Below, piece after piece: positions 53,414 to 62,098 of a DNA stretch of 64,000 bases. A program made the position numbers and the translations under genes. The notes under the pieces are model-generated. The model was not told where the DNA came from. It worked only from the letters and a program-made list of their open reading frames with translations, and made no database searches. This DNA is from an uncultured Dokdonia sp. (GTDB lineage Bacteria; Bacteroidota; Bacteroidia; Flavobacteriales; Flavobacteriaceae), in contig CANNDF010000004.1 in assembly GCA_947503305.1 (NCBI GenBank), positions 248,001 through 312,000 on the forward strand. The letters run 5' to 3'. Every line of letters begins with the position of its first letter. The first letter of the stretch is position 1.

Positions 53414-53985
53414 ACAATAGTTTTTAATTTTTCTGTATTAATCACTATTGCAAATTCGTCTTGTAAACTTGCAAGCGCTGTTTGGTGAATAAGCTCAGCA
53501 GGAAATAATTCCCCCTGGAGCCCTTTGCGGTCAAAAGTTGCAGTAGCATCTGAGATGAGGTAGGTAGTAAACCCTAAATTACCAGCCATTCGTGTTGTTG
53601 TAGATATACAGTGATTTGTTGTTAATCCTACAATAACAAGAGTATGGATATTTTGAGATTCTAAGGACTCTTTTAAATTAGTTCCTATAAAAGCGCTGTT
53701 TACATTTTTTACGATGACTGGTTCTCCAGATATAGGTTTTACTTCATCCCTTATTTCAAAACCGGGATGAGATTCATGAAGCTTAGAGTTTGGATTTTGA
53801 GAACTATGTATAATGTGAAAAATAGGTAAGTTCTGTTTTCTCCATATCGTTAAAATTTCAGCAGTTTTTTTTTCGGCATCTTTATTATTCCTATTACCGC
53901 CCCAATATGGTTCGTCATCAAAACCTTTTTGTAAATCAATTAATAGTAATGCTGTATTCTGTGCTCTTAATTTTTCAGGAGTCAT
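53410..53985 (-). CDS. Isochorismatase-like cysteine hydrolase
   Basis: 191 aa. Catalytic triad of the family is visible: Asp in LLLIDLQKGFDD (about 17), Lys in VIVKNVNSAF (about 98) and Cys in TTNHCISTTTRMAGNLGF (about 130). Related enzymes act on nicotinamide, isochorismate or similar amides. The substrate is not indicated by the context. Confidence 0.88.
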   Translation of the reverse strand: MTPEKLRAQNTALLLIDLQKGFDDEPYWGGNRNNKDAEKKTAEILTIWRKQNLPIFHIIHSSQNPNSKLHESHPGFEIRDEVKPISGEPVIVKNVNSAFIGTNLKESLESQNIHTLVIVGLTTNHCISTTTRMAGNLGFTTYLISDATATFDRKGLQGELFPAELIHQTALASLQDEFAIVINTEKLKTIV

Positions 53986-54163
53986 AATAGAAATTTGAAT
54001 ATAATCGATGCTTATTTTTAAGGAAGTATCATATATATACTAGTAGGATATTCGATTGTAAAATTACAAGAATACTTGAAGAAGTATTGTTAATTTTTTA
54101 AAAAGTTAAAAGAGTATGTATATTACCTTAAATTCTCAGTACTACAAGGGTTTATATTTTTTT

Positions 54164-54190
54164 TGTAACAAAATTTAAATAGGGTCGTCT
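54164..54190 (+). promoter_or_regulatory. Candidate ECF-type promoter of the sigma operon
   Basis: TGTAACA (54164-54170), 15-bp spacer, CGTCT (54186-54190). This is the general ECF form (GTAAC -35, CGTC -10) and lies just before the ECF gene, so autoregulation is likely. Confidence 0.55.
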
Positions 54191-54211
54191 TCCTTGTAAC
54201 TAACGAATAAT

Positions 54212-54721
54212 ATGGATCAAAAAACGTTCATAACGCTTGTAACTCCTTTTAAAGATAAAATATATCGTGTGGCCAAACGATTATTGATATCTGAAGATGA
54301 GGCACAAGATGCTACTCAAGAAGTATTGATACGATTGTGGACCCGTAGGGATCAGATGAAAAAATACCGAAGTGTAGAGGCGTTTGCAATGACAATTACG
54401 AAAAATTATTGTTACGACTTATTAAAGGCAAAACGAAGTAATAATTTACGGATTGTACATAATAATTATGAAGATCATTCTCGTAATACTGGCCGACAAA
54501 TAGAAGTTGCAAATGAAGTTGAATGGGTATATACTTTGATGAAAGATTTACCTGAACAACAACGATTAATATTACAATTAAGAGATATAGAGCAGTTTGA
54601 TAATTCAGAAATTGCAGCAATGTTAGAAATGAATGAAACAGCGGTGAGAGTTGCGTTATCAAGAGCTAGGAAAACAATAAGAGAAGCATTAATAAAAAAA
54701 CAAAACTATGGAGTCCAATAA
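54212..54721 (+). CDS. ECF RNA polymerase sigma factor
   Basis: 169 aa, normal ECF length. Region 2 is DKIYRVAKRLLISEDEAQDATQEVLIRLWTRR (about 15-46) with RSVEAFAMTITKNYCYDLLKAKR. Region 4 is LPEQQRLILQLRDIEQFDNSEIAAMLEMNETAVRVALSRARKTIREAL (about 113-160). Its 3' end overlaps the anti-sigma-like gene by 14 bp. Confidence 0.93.
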   Translation: MDQKTFITLVTPFKDKIYRVAKRLLISEDEAQDATQEVLIRLWTRRDQMKKYRSVEAFAMTITKNYCYDLLKAKRSNNLRIVHNNYEDHSRNTGRQIEVANEVEWVYTLMKDLPEQQRLILQLRDIEQFDNSEIAAMLEMNETAVRVALSRARKTIREALIKKQNYGVQ

Positions 54722-55145
54722 AGTTGAGCAGTTACTGGAGGCCTATTTTGAGGGAGCTACAACCCTTGCACAGGAAAAACAGTTACGAGATTATTTTACA
54801 AGTACAGAAGTAGCACCACATTTAGAAGATTATGTAGGAATGTTTTCCGCTTTCGCGAAAGCGCAAGAAGAAACGTATAATCTACCTATAGAAATTCCAA
54901 AACCTAAACGTCGTTATGGTTGGATATCTGGTGTTGCCGCAGTGGCTATAGTAGTAGTAGGTCTTACTATTCAACTTAAAGGAGATAATGATGCCTATAC
55001 AGGGACTTATGAAGATCCAGAAGTTGCCGTTTTAAAAACCAAACAAGCTTTAGGATTGGTAACAAAAATGTTTAATGAAAGCACTGCACAGCTGGGAGCA
55101 GTCAATGAATTTAATTCAACTACCAGCAATTTTTTTAAAAAATAA
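54708..55145 (+). CDS. Anti-sigma-like membrane protein
   Basis: 145 aa with a short cytoplasmic N-terminal helical domain (VEQLLEAYFEGATTLAQEKQLRDYF, a shape common in Bacteroidota anti-sigma factors), one membrane segment (about 73-88, ISGVAAVAIVVVGLTIQL) and a periplasmic tail. The gene overlap with the sigma factor supports an anti-sigma role. The palindrome copy at 54849-54862 is read AFAKA at about 48-52. Confidence 0.75.
   Translation: MESNKVEQLLEAYFEGATTLAQEKQLRDYFTSTEVAPHLEDYVGMFSAFAKAQEETYNLPIEIPKPKRRYGWISGVAAVAIVVVGLTIQLKGDNDAYTGTYEDPEVAVLKTKQALGLVTKMFNESTAQLGAVNEFNSTTSNFFKK
54849..54862. repeat. Iterated palindrome GCTTTCGCGAAAGC, copy 10
   Basis: Perfect copy inside the anti-sigma-like gene, AFAKA frame, flanked C and G but without GTA. 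Confidence 0.95.
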
Positions 55146-55169
55146 ATGAATATAAGAAAACCCAAAAAA

Positions 55170-55706
55170 ATGAAAACAATAGTAGTTGCAATAGCAATAG
55201 TAATGTCATCTATGATGATGAACGCTCAGACACAATTTGATAAATATGAGTCTGTAAAGGGGGTATCCTCTATGGTGATGAACCAAAAAATGTTTAAACT
55301 TTTAAGTAAAGTAGATTTAAACTCATCAGATCCAGAAATGCAAGCATATATCAACTTGGTAAACAACTTAGAAAATGTAAAGATGTTTACAACCACAAAA
55401 GATGATGTTGCTACACAAATGAATGGTACAATGAAAGAGTATGTGTCTTCTTCTAAGCTAGAAGAGTTACTAAGAGCAAAAGATGATGGTAAGAATGTAA
55501 AATTCTATTATAAGCCTGGTAGTAATGATGACTTTGTAAAAGAATTTGTAATGTTCCTTAACGGTGATATTGATGGTGAAGATCGCACTGTATTCTTTCA
55601 AGTAACAGGAAATATAGATTTAAAACAAATTTCAAAACTTGCTCAAGAACTTGACTTTAAGGGAAGCGATGCACTTAAAGATGTCGATAAAGCTAAAAAA
55701 GGATAA
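55170..55706 (+). CDS. DUF4252 secreted protein
   Basis: 178 aa from the ATG at 55170 (MKTIVVAIAIVMSSMMMNAQ); an upstream ATG at 55146 would add 8 basic residues. Signal peptide, then the DUF4252 pattern (FDKYESVKGVSSMVMNQKMFKLLSKV, then VFFQVTGNIDLKQISKLAQELDF). Role unknown. Fourth-from-last gene pair of the ECF operon; probably controlled by the ECF factor. The next gene is a paralogue. Confidence 0.85.
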   Translation: MKTIVVAIAIVMSSMMMNAQTQFDKYESVKGVSSMVMNQKMFKLLSKVDLNSSDPEMQAYINLVNNLENVKMFTTTKDDVATQMNGTMKEYVSSSKLEELLRAKDDGKNVKFYYKPGSNDDFVKEFVMFLNGDIDGEDRTVFFQVTGNIDLKQISKLAQELDFKGSDALKDVDKAKKG

Positions 55707-55708
55707 TT

Positions 55709-56257
55709 ATGAGAGCAATCGTAAAAACAATAGCTATTGCATTAGTAACTTGTGTAGGACTGGTAAGTTGTACTAATCAGCAATCATTACAAGAATACTA
55801 TGTAGCAAATCAAGAGAATGGAGATTTTATTCTTGTAGATATCCCTACAAGTTTGATAAGTGAAGATTCAGAATCTCTTGATGAAGAACAAAAGAAGGTG
55901 CTTAAAACTGTACGTAAGGTCAATATTATGGCATATCCATTAAAAAATGGAACTACTACAGAATTTGAAACTGAAAAAACAAAAGTAACCACTATTCTTG
56001 CAAGTGATGATTATGAAGAATTAATGAAATTTAATTCTGATGAAGGGAATATGAAACTCTACTTTAAAGGAGAAGAAGAAGCAATAGACGAAGTAATTGT
56101 TTTTGCCTCTCAAGAAGAAAAAGGATTTATGTTAGCACGTTTACTAGGTGATGATATGAATATAGGTGATATGGTTAATCTTGCAAGATCTATTGAAGAA
56201 GGCGGTATTGATGTATCACAATTTGAAGGAGTAATGGATGTTTTTAAAGACCAATAA
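55709..56257 (+). CDS. DUF4252 lipoprotein
   Basis: 182 aa with lipobox VGLVSCTNQ. Same fold as the previous gene: TVRKVNIMAYPLKNG, a DDYEELMKFNSDEGNMKLYFKGEEE segment and VIVFASQEEKGFMLARLLGDDMNIGDMVNLA. It starts 2 bp after the paralogue, followed by a terminator that closes the operon. Confidence 0.83.
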   Translation: MRAIVKTIAIALVTCVGLVSCTNQQSLQEYYVANQENGDFILVDIPTSLISEDSESLDEEQKKVLKTVRKVNIMAYPLKNGTTTEFETEKTKVTTILASDDYEELMKFNSDEGNMKLYFKGEEEAIDEVIVFASQEEKGFMLARLLGDDMNIGDMVNLARSIEEGGIDVSQFEGVMDVFKDQ

Positions 56258-56281
56258 CATCGATTATTAGTTAGTTATATA

Positions 56282-56311
56282 AGAAAACCCCGTTGAGAAA
56301 CGGGGTTTTCT
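56282..56311. terminator. Strong terminator of the ECF operon
   Basis: A 13-bp stem AGAAAACCCCGTT/AACGGGGTTTTCT with GAGA loop, A- and T-rich on both sides, between convergent genes. Confidence 0.9.
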
Positions 56312-56333
56312 ATTTTAAAACAGTATAGGTGTA

Positions 56334-58034
56334 TTAATTTTTTATAAACTTAATGACGCTAGCACTATTTTGACTTTCAACTTTTAGAAAGTAAATCCCT
56401 CTTCTAAGAGAAGATATATTAATAACGTTATTCTTTTCAAGAGTGCCTATCTGGACTATTCTTCCTACGGCATCAATAATTTGCATTTTTTCCAATACGA
56501 TTCCTGAGGTATTAGAAATTGTCAATTCTTCTTGTGCTGGATTTGGATATATAGAGATTTCTAAAGAATTTGCAACATCATTTACTCCAAGAACGTTTCC
56601 AGTAATTGCCCATAAAAGTGCATTCCTCATTAACTGAGCACCATCAGAAGCTGTATCCCAAAAATCATCACGCGCATCAATAGAAGGAGGGTAAAAGTTA
56701 AGGAAAACACGTCGTGCATTAGAAGGTCCTACATTTCCATCTTTAATAATAAGAGGAGATCCATCTGTATATTCTGCGATTACAGTTGCTCCTCCAGCAA
56801 TAGTTCCTCCTGTATTATGGAAAGAAGACGTTCCTCCGTCAAATGTATTGATATTAGTAAGGATAGGATCACTAGGGTCTAAAATAGTACCAAACCCTAA
56901 GTTTGCACCAGTAGACTGCCCAGAATTTGAATATAGCTCATATGCCGTAAATCCTCCGGTTATTTCCACATTAGGGGTGAAAGTAGCATCTACTACAGGA
57001 CCACCTGCATCTATATAATCTGCTAGGACATTTCCTAACCCTGTTGGGTCCAGAGCTCCAGCATCTGTAAATAAGAATACGGCATCATAATCCTGCAATT
57101 GGGCTAATGAAGGAGTTGCATTACCACTTAAGAAGGTGTTTACATTAAAGAAGTTTGTTTCTTCTAGTTTTTCTTCTACATCGTTAATCCAATCTGGATT
57201 TCCAGGAGATGCAACAACAAGAATAGAAGGTCCATCATTAAGATTTGCATCAGATGTCCAAAGCAAGGCATTTGCCATAATTGTCGCCCCATCCGAAGCT
57301 GTATCCCAAAAATCATCACGTGCGTCAATAGAAGGGGGGTAAAAATTAAGGAATGTACGTCGTACACTTTGCGGTCCTACATTATCTTGAATAATAATAA
57401 ATGGAGCTGTTGTAGTATATTCTGCTATAATAGTTGCATCAGCAGCGAGGGTTCCTCCCGTATTATGAAAAGAAGAAGTACCTCCATCAAAAGTGTTTAC
57501 GTTGTTCAAAATAGGATGTCCAGGATCATTAATAGTCCCAATGCCTAAGTTTGTACCTGTAGATTGCCCAGAATTTGAGTATAACTCATACGCTGTAAAC
57601 CCTCCGGTTATTTCCACATTAGGGGTGAAAGTAGCATCTACAACAGCGCCTCCTTCATCAATATATTGAGCTAAGATATCTCCAAATCCTGAAGGGTCTG
57701 TAACGCCAGCATCTGTAAATACAAATACAGCATCATACCCTTGGAGTGTTCCTAGTGTAGGAGTACCTGCACTCGTAAGAAATGTATCTGCAGAGACTAG
57801 TCCAGTACCATCCAATTTTGCTTCCACATCATCTATCCAATCGGGATTTCCTGGAGCTCCTAAAATAAGTACAGAGGTGAGTTCACTACCACGCGTGTCT
57901 TCGACGCCATGATTGTTTTGTATCCCTATAGGAAGGGTAGTGTCGTTTTGAATAGTTCCAGTTCCTTGTCCGAAACTACAAAATGCAGTCAAAAGTGTTA
58001 AAAGCACGATGCTTTTATGTGTAAAAAGTTTCAT
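56334..58034 (-). CDS. T9SS-secreted protein with two tandem 216-residue domains
   Basis: 566 aa from the ATG at 58034 (MKLFTHKSIVLL); a frame to 58067 adds a non-typical leader. Signal peptide cleaved near SFGQ. Two nearly identical domains follow, each beginning ILVVASPGNPDWINDVE-like and ending FLNFYPPSIDARDDFWDTASDGA..M.NALLW. They look like a class I amidotransferase/ThuA-like flavodoxin fold (DAVFLFTDAG, YIDAGGPVVDATF). The C-terminal ISIYPNPAQEELTI ... IYFLKVES is a T9SS type A sorting domain. No catalytic Cys is visible. Ligand unknown. Confidence 0.8.
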   Translation of the reverse strand: MKLFTHKSIVLLTLLTAFCSFGQGTGTIQNDTTLPIGIQNNHGVEDTRGSELTSVLILGAPGNPDWIDDVEAKLDGTGLVSADTFLTSAGTPTLGTLQGYDAVFVFTDAGVTDPSGFGDILAQYIDEGGAVVDATFTPNVEITGGFTAYELYSNSGQSTGTNLGIGTINDPGHPILNNVNTFDGGTSSFHNTGGTLAADATIIAEYTTTAPFIIIQDNVGPQSVRRTFLNFYPPSIDARDDFWDTASDGATIMANALLWTSDANLNDGPSILVVASPGNPDWINDVEEKLEETNFFNVNTFLSGNATPSLAQLQDYDAVFLFTDAGALDPTGLGNVLADYIDAGGPVVDATFTPNVEITGGFTAYELYSNSGQSTGANLGFGTILDPSDPILTNINTFDGGTSSFHNTGGTIAGGATVIAEYTDGSPLIIKDGNVGPSNARRVFLNFYPPSIDARDDFWDTASDGAQLMRNALLWAITGNVLGVNDVANSLEISIYPNPAQEELTISNTSGIVLEKMQIIDAVGRIVQIGTLEKNNVINISSLRRGIYFLKVESQNSASVIKFIKN

Positions 58035-58476
58035 AATAAGTATATGTATTGGTTTAATTAAAAGCAATTTACACTGTAGAAATCAATTAATTTACCATCT
58101 AATTAAATATGGGGCGTATTAGAATATTAATGGGTTTTTTGACTTATTTGTTTATAGGAATTTTTTTACAAATATGTAATATTGACAATATATGCTTGTA
58201 AATTATGAAGAGAATTATATTGATTATTTTACTTGTAAATAAGCATATATAAAAACCTATCTTCAAAGGAAGATAGGAGATATTCAATTTTGAGATAAAC
58301 TTAAAGTTATATTATAAATCCTAAAAGTTTAGAGTATTACTATACAAATGCATGGAAGGGTTTGCGCGCAAAATATATGTCTGCAAGACGTTAGAACAAT
58401 AACTAGAGCATTTTATTCTATGGGTGGTTTAATAAATAAATTGTTAGGATTAAGAGTGGGTCTACCTTAACATTCA
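58035..58476. other. AT-rich intergenic region with a minus-strand hairpin
   Basis: About 440 bp between the T9SS protein start and the SulP stop. The only clear feature is the CCTATCTTC/GAAGATAGG hairpin (58256-58277) followed on the minus strand by TTTTTA. No coding potential or RNA gene seen. Confidence 0.6.
58256..58277 (-). terminator. Intrinsic terminator for the SulP transcript
   Basis: A 9-bp perfect stem with a 4-nt loop, and a T-run on the minus strand, about 200 bp past the SulP stop. Confidence 0.65.
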
Positions 58477-60123
58477 TTATACCTCAGTATCGAGCAAATC
58501 TGTTACAACATGATATCTTGGGTCATCTACAGCCGTCTCAATAATAGTATCAAACTTTGGATTTGCTTTTAGTAAAAGGGCTTTGCATTCTGGACTAAGA
58601 TGTGTCAATTTTACTTCCTTACCAAGGTCTAAATATTTATTGGCAATACCTCGTAGTGCTTCTATTCCTGAATGATCATTTACGCGAGATTCTATAAAAT
58701 CAATCTCAACTTTATCAGGATCATTTTTTGCATCAAATTTTGAGTTAAAATTTTGAATAGATCCAAAGAATAAAGGCCCCCATATCTCATATACTTTTGT
58801 GCCATCATCTTTGATACGTTTACGAGCTCTAATCATGGTAGCGTTTTTCCATGCAAAAACGAGAGCACTCATGATAACACCAGCGATAACAGCAATAGCA
58901 AGATCTTGCCATACTGTAATTGCAGATACTGCAATGAGTACAAATGCATCTGCAAGCGGAATCTTGTTGAGTATTCTAAAACTAGACCAAGCAAAGGTTC
59001 CAATAACTACCATAAACATAACACCAACCAAAGCGGCAATAGGAATTTGCTCAATAAGAGGAGCGCCAAATAAAACAAAGCAAAGGAGTGCAGTTGCAGC
59101 GACTGCTCCTGAAAGACGCCCTCTTCCTCCAGAGTTTACATTGATAATAGATTGTCCAATCATTGCACATCCTCCCATACCTCCGAAGAGACCATTAAGA
59201 ATGTTTGCACTTCCTTGTGCAACACATTCACGGTTGCCACTCCCACGAGTTTCTGTCATTTCATCTATAAGGTTAAGTGTCATTAAGGACTCAATAAGCC
59301 CTACCGCGGCTAGTAAAAATGCTGTAGAGATGATAAGTCCCCAGTGACCATCTAATGTTTCTAATAGCCCAAAAATCTGAAACTGAAAGCTTGGTAACCC
59401 TCCTTGTAACCCAGTTCCTCCACCATCTCGTATAAAAGAACCTACGGTGCTCATTTCTAAATTTCCGAAAATAACAATAGCTGCAACGACAACAATGGCT
59501 GTCAAAGCCGCAGGGATTTTTTTAGTGAGTTTTGGTAACAAGTACATAATTGACATGGTAAGCCCAACAAAAGCTAGCATCATCCAGAAAGCCGTATTTG
59601 AAAATATAGCTGAAAACCAACTTCCAGTATCTTTTAAAATAGAAATTCCTTCGGTACCAGTACTCGGAAATAAACCCAATTGCGAAAGAAAAATAACAAT
59701 AGCAAGTCCGTTAACAAACCCCATCATTACAGGATGAGGGATCAAACGTACAAACTTCCCTAACTTAAATATTCCTGCAGTAATTTGTATCGCTCCTACA
59801 AAGAGTAGTGTGATAAAAAGCCATTGCAACCCTAGATTCTCAATAGGAGTAGCAAGAGCGTCGCCTACTTCATTTCCCTTTTGTATCATATGCACCATGA
59901 CTACCGCCATGGCTCCTGTAGCACCAGAAATCATTCCTGGACGCCCTCCAAATAGTGCAGTAACAATTCCCATCATAAATGCACCATAGAGTCCTACTAA
60001 TGGATCTATACCTGCAACAAAAGCAAAGGCTACAGCCTCTGGAACAAGAGCTAAAGCTACTGTAAGACCTGATAAAATATCGTCTTTAGGATTAAAGGTG
60101 AAATTTCTAAATATACGTTGCAT
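58477..60123 (-). CDS. SulP family anion transporter with STAS domain
   Basis: 548 aa. About 10-12 membrane segments in residues 15-415 with the SulP motif block near the start (DILSGLTVALALVPEAVAFAFVAGIDPLVGLYGAFMMG). A C-terminal STAS domain follows (about 440-545, VYEIWGPLFFGSIQNFNSKFDAKNDPDKVEIDFIESRVNDHSGIEAL). Family members move sulfate, bicarbonate or related anions, often with Na+; the substrate is not clear from sequence. Confidence 0.92.
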   Translation of the reverse strand: MQRIFRNFTFNPKDDILSGLTVALALVPEAVAFAFVAGIDPLVGLYGAFMMGIVTALFGGRPGMISGATGAMAVVMVHMIQKGNEVGDALATPIENLGLQWLFITLLFVGAIQITAGIFKLGKFVRLIPHPVMMGFVNGLAIVIFLSQLGLFPSTGTEGISILKDTGSWFSAIFSNTAFWMMLAFVGLTMSIMYLLPKLTKKIPAALTAIVVVAAIVIFGNLEMSTVGSFIRDGGGTGLQGGLPSFQFQIFGLLETLDGHWGLIISTAFLLAAVGLIESLMTLNLIDEMTETRGSGNRECVAQGSANILNGLFGGMGGCAMIGQSIINVNSGGRGRLSGAVAATALLCFVLFGAPLIEQIPIAALVGVMFMVVIGTFAWSSFRILNKIPLADAFVLIAVSAITVWQDLAIAVIAGVIMSALVFAWKNATMIRARKRIKDDGTKVYEIWGPLFFGSIQNFNSKFDAKNDPDKVEIDFIESRVNDHSGIEALRGIANKYLDLGKEVKLTHLSPECKALLLKANPKFDTIIETAVDDPRYHVVTDLLDTEV

Positions 60124-60231
60124 AGGGCATGTTTTGAAGGGCGCAAAGATATAATATTCTTTGTGCTCGTACTACCGATGCGGTTTATTTTTAAGATAAC
60201 GATTTCGCTATTAAACGATTGATTTATAGAC

Positions 60232-60408
60232 TTAAGAGATTTCATAAGTATCATCATCTTCGTCTTCGTCTTCTTTTAGATCAATTTGTTCCGTAAGGTT
60301 TTTAGGTAAGTCATCTTTTGAAAAAAACTTCATAGGTGCTGGTATTGTTGCAGCAAGTAGAATCATACATATCAATATTATAAGTCGTATATATCGTTTT
60401 ATATTCAT
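60232..60408 (-). CDS. Small membrane peptide with acidic tail (58 aa)
   Basis: The ATG at 60408 opens a 58-codon frame: MNIKRYIRLIILICMILLAATIP, a single N-terminal membrane helix (about 7-24), then a soluble tail ending KEDEDEDDDTYEIS with a run of acidic residues. No homologue recognised. The positive charges before the helix and the acidic outside give a plausible type II membrane orientation. Coding status is inferred from this layout and the intergenic position. Confidence 0.5.
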   Translation of the reverse strand: MNIKRYIRLIILICMILLAATIPAPMKFFSKDDLPKNLTEQIDLKEDEDEDDDTYEIS

Positions 60409-60504
60409 TTTATAAATAGCTATAATTATCCTTGTCAGGATAGTGTGGTAAATAAAATTTGTAAATCTCAGTGTATCCTTAACTGTTAAGAAGAAAAATG
60501 GATA

Positions 60505-60870
60505 CTATATATAGCTATGTATATTGATAAGAGGAGTCTTAGTATTATGGTGTATATAGTCTATAAGATACTCTTCTTTCTGTTGTATTCTTTTTAAGTA
60601 TAATACTTTATACGAAGAATGTGTAGTCACATTTTTATGCATTAGAAATGTATGAAAAGTAAATGCATAAAATGTATTTAATGAAGGTATTTGATTATAA
60701 GATATACTTTCATAAGCAACTTCGTTTTTAGATTGATTATAGGAAGATTGGATCAATTCTGTACGAAAGTGCGGTGATACAGTTGTGCCTGTATATAGTT
60801 GTTGTGCATATACATTTATAAGTAGTATAATGCTTAACAACCAATACTGTATGCCTATTTTATATCGCAT
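60505..60870 (-). CDS. Small secreted protein, unknown function
   Basis: 121 aa. A signal peptide is visible (hydrophobic YWLLSIILLINVYAQ, cleavage near VYAQ). The mature part, about 100 residues, is rich in Tyr, His and Ser and shows no known domain. No operon context; the gene lies between the 58-aa peptide and the thioredoxin/MsrA-like gene. Confidence 0.5.
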   Translation of the reverse strand: MRYKIGIQYWLLSIILLINVYAQQLYTGTTVSPHFRTELIQSSYNQSKNEVAYESISYNQIPSLNTFYAFTFHTFLMHKNVTTHSSYKVLYLKRIQQKEEYLIDYIHHNTKTPLINIHSYI

Positions 60871-60955
60871 GGTGTAAAGATACGAGTATTTTCTATTGCG
60901 TATCTTATATACTCAGTATGAGTGTTCATAGTAATCTATAGACTACTGTGAATAT

Positions 60956-61951
60956 CTAAGGTGTTACATCATTTTGAAGCTTTTTTGTCCAAGATGAAAC
61001 AAACTCTTTGTCAAATAGCACCTCTTTTTTATTTTTTGATGAAATAGCCGATTCTTTTAACCATTTTAACTGTCTTGGACTAAGGTATTTTGTAGCATTT
61101 TGACGCTTACCTAACGCTGAGTTTATTTTAGTTTTTTGAATAGTACTTAATGGTAGATATTTATAGGCTGTATGACGAAGATAATAATCTTCATCATTGC
61201 TAGCAGGCCGATAAGAACTACTTTTATCTATAGGTCTAAAATCATTTTGTTTAGCATACGCATCTAGTGTGTCTTCATTTAATTTACGTTTGTCATAAGT
61301 TACCTTAACTACTTCACGGCCATTCATAAAACCAGCTTCAGTAGCAAGTACTCCATCTGTGGCACCCAGTTGTTTTTCTCCGGTCCAGAAGCAATACATT
61401 GTATAATATGTTTCTTTTGTAGTATTTAAGGCACTGAATTCTTTTCCAAGTAAAATCATATACTCAGGAATTTCTTTAAATGTTTTTGTCAATGCTGTAT
61501 GCATTGCTTTATAAAGTCCTTTTGCAGAGTAATTACCTGCCACTCTAGGAGTAAGATCGATACCATTTGCGTCTACAATACGAACCACAGGATTGTTCCA
61601 ACTAGGTTCTTTAAATTGATTAAGAATTTGGCGGTCTTTCCCACCTTTATTATTATGAATAACCAGAGGTATAAATTGATCTTCAATGGCCTCAACAAGC
61701 AATGGATTGCTCAATACATTATTCCCATAATTACGACAGGTAGCACAACCAGGGACTTCTTGAAAAAGAATTAAAACGGGTTTATTCTCTCTTTTGGAAA
61801 GTGATACGGCGGTATCATAATCTCGATACCAACTTACTTTTCCAAGTTCAATATCTTGCTGTAATGCATTCGTTCGTTCTTGAGCTAAACTGTTTAAAAA
61901 TGAAAAACTTATTAAAAATATGGTGATTGCGTTGAGATGTTTATTTTTCAT
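60956..61951 (-). CDS. VPGC-type thioredoxin-like protein with MsrA-like domain
   Basis: 331 aa with signal peptide (cleavage near SLAQ). A thioredoxin-like domain follows, with PVLILFQEVPGCATCRNYG: the pair Cys69 and Cys72 sits in a VPGCxTC motif, the Cys form of the VPGUxxT (seleno)protein family. At about 184-220 comes an MsrA-like block (MYCFWTGEKQLGATDGVLATEAGFMNGREVVKVTYD), where Cys187 lines up with the catalytic Cys of methionine sulfoxide reductase A. The protein probably reduces oxidised methionine or other groups in the envelope, with the thioredoxin half recycling the MsrA-like Cys. Confidence 0.82.
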   Translation of the reverse strand: MKNKHLNAITIFLISFSFLNSLAQERTNALQQDIELGKVSWYRDYDTAVSLSKRENKPVLILFQEVPGCATCRNYGNNVLSNPLLVEAIEDQFIPLVIHNNKGGKDRQILNQFKEPSWNNPVVRIVDANGIDLTPRVAGNYSAKGLYKAMHTALTKTFKEIPEYMILLGKEFSALNTTKETYYTMYCFWTGEKQLGATDGVLATEAGFMNGREVVKVTYDKRKLNEDTLDAYAKQNDFRPIDKSSSYRPASNDEDYYLRHTAYKYLPLSTIQKTKINSALGKRQNATKYLSPRQLKWLKESAISSKNKKEVLFDKEFVSSWTKKLQNDVTP

Positions 61952-62098
61952 AGCGATGATATATTTTCTTTTTACTCATTTTTTGTCTCTCATCAATACA
62001 TGTTCTTACAACATTATATGTAATTAGTAAAGATTTAGCATTCAATACTAGTACTAGATTACGATTCAGTCCTGAAAATTGACAGTTGGGTTTATTAT

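Noticed and set aside
56334-58034. CRISPR-like or satellite repeat
   Set aside because: The repetition is a protein domain duplication of 648 bp in one frame; no short repeat-spacer pattern is present.
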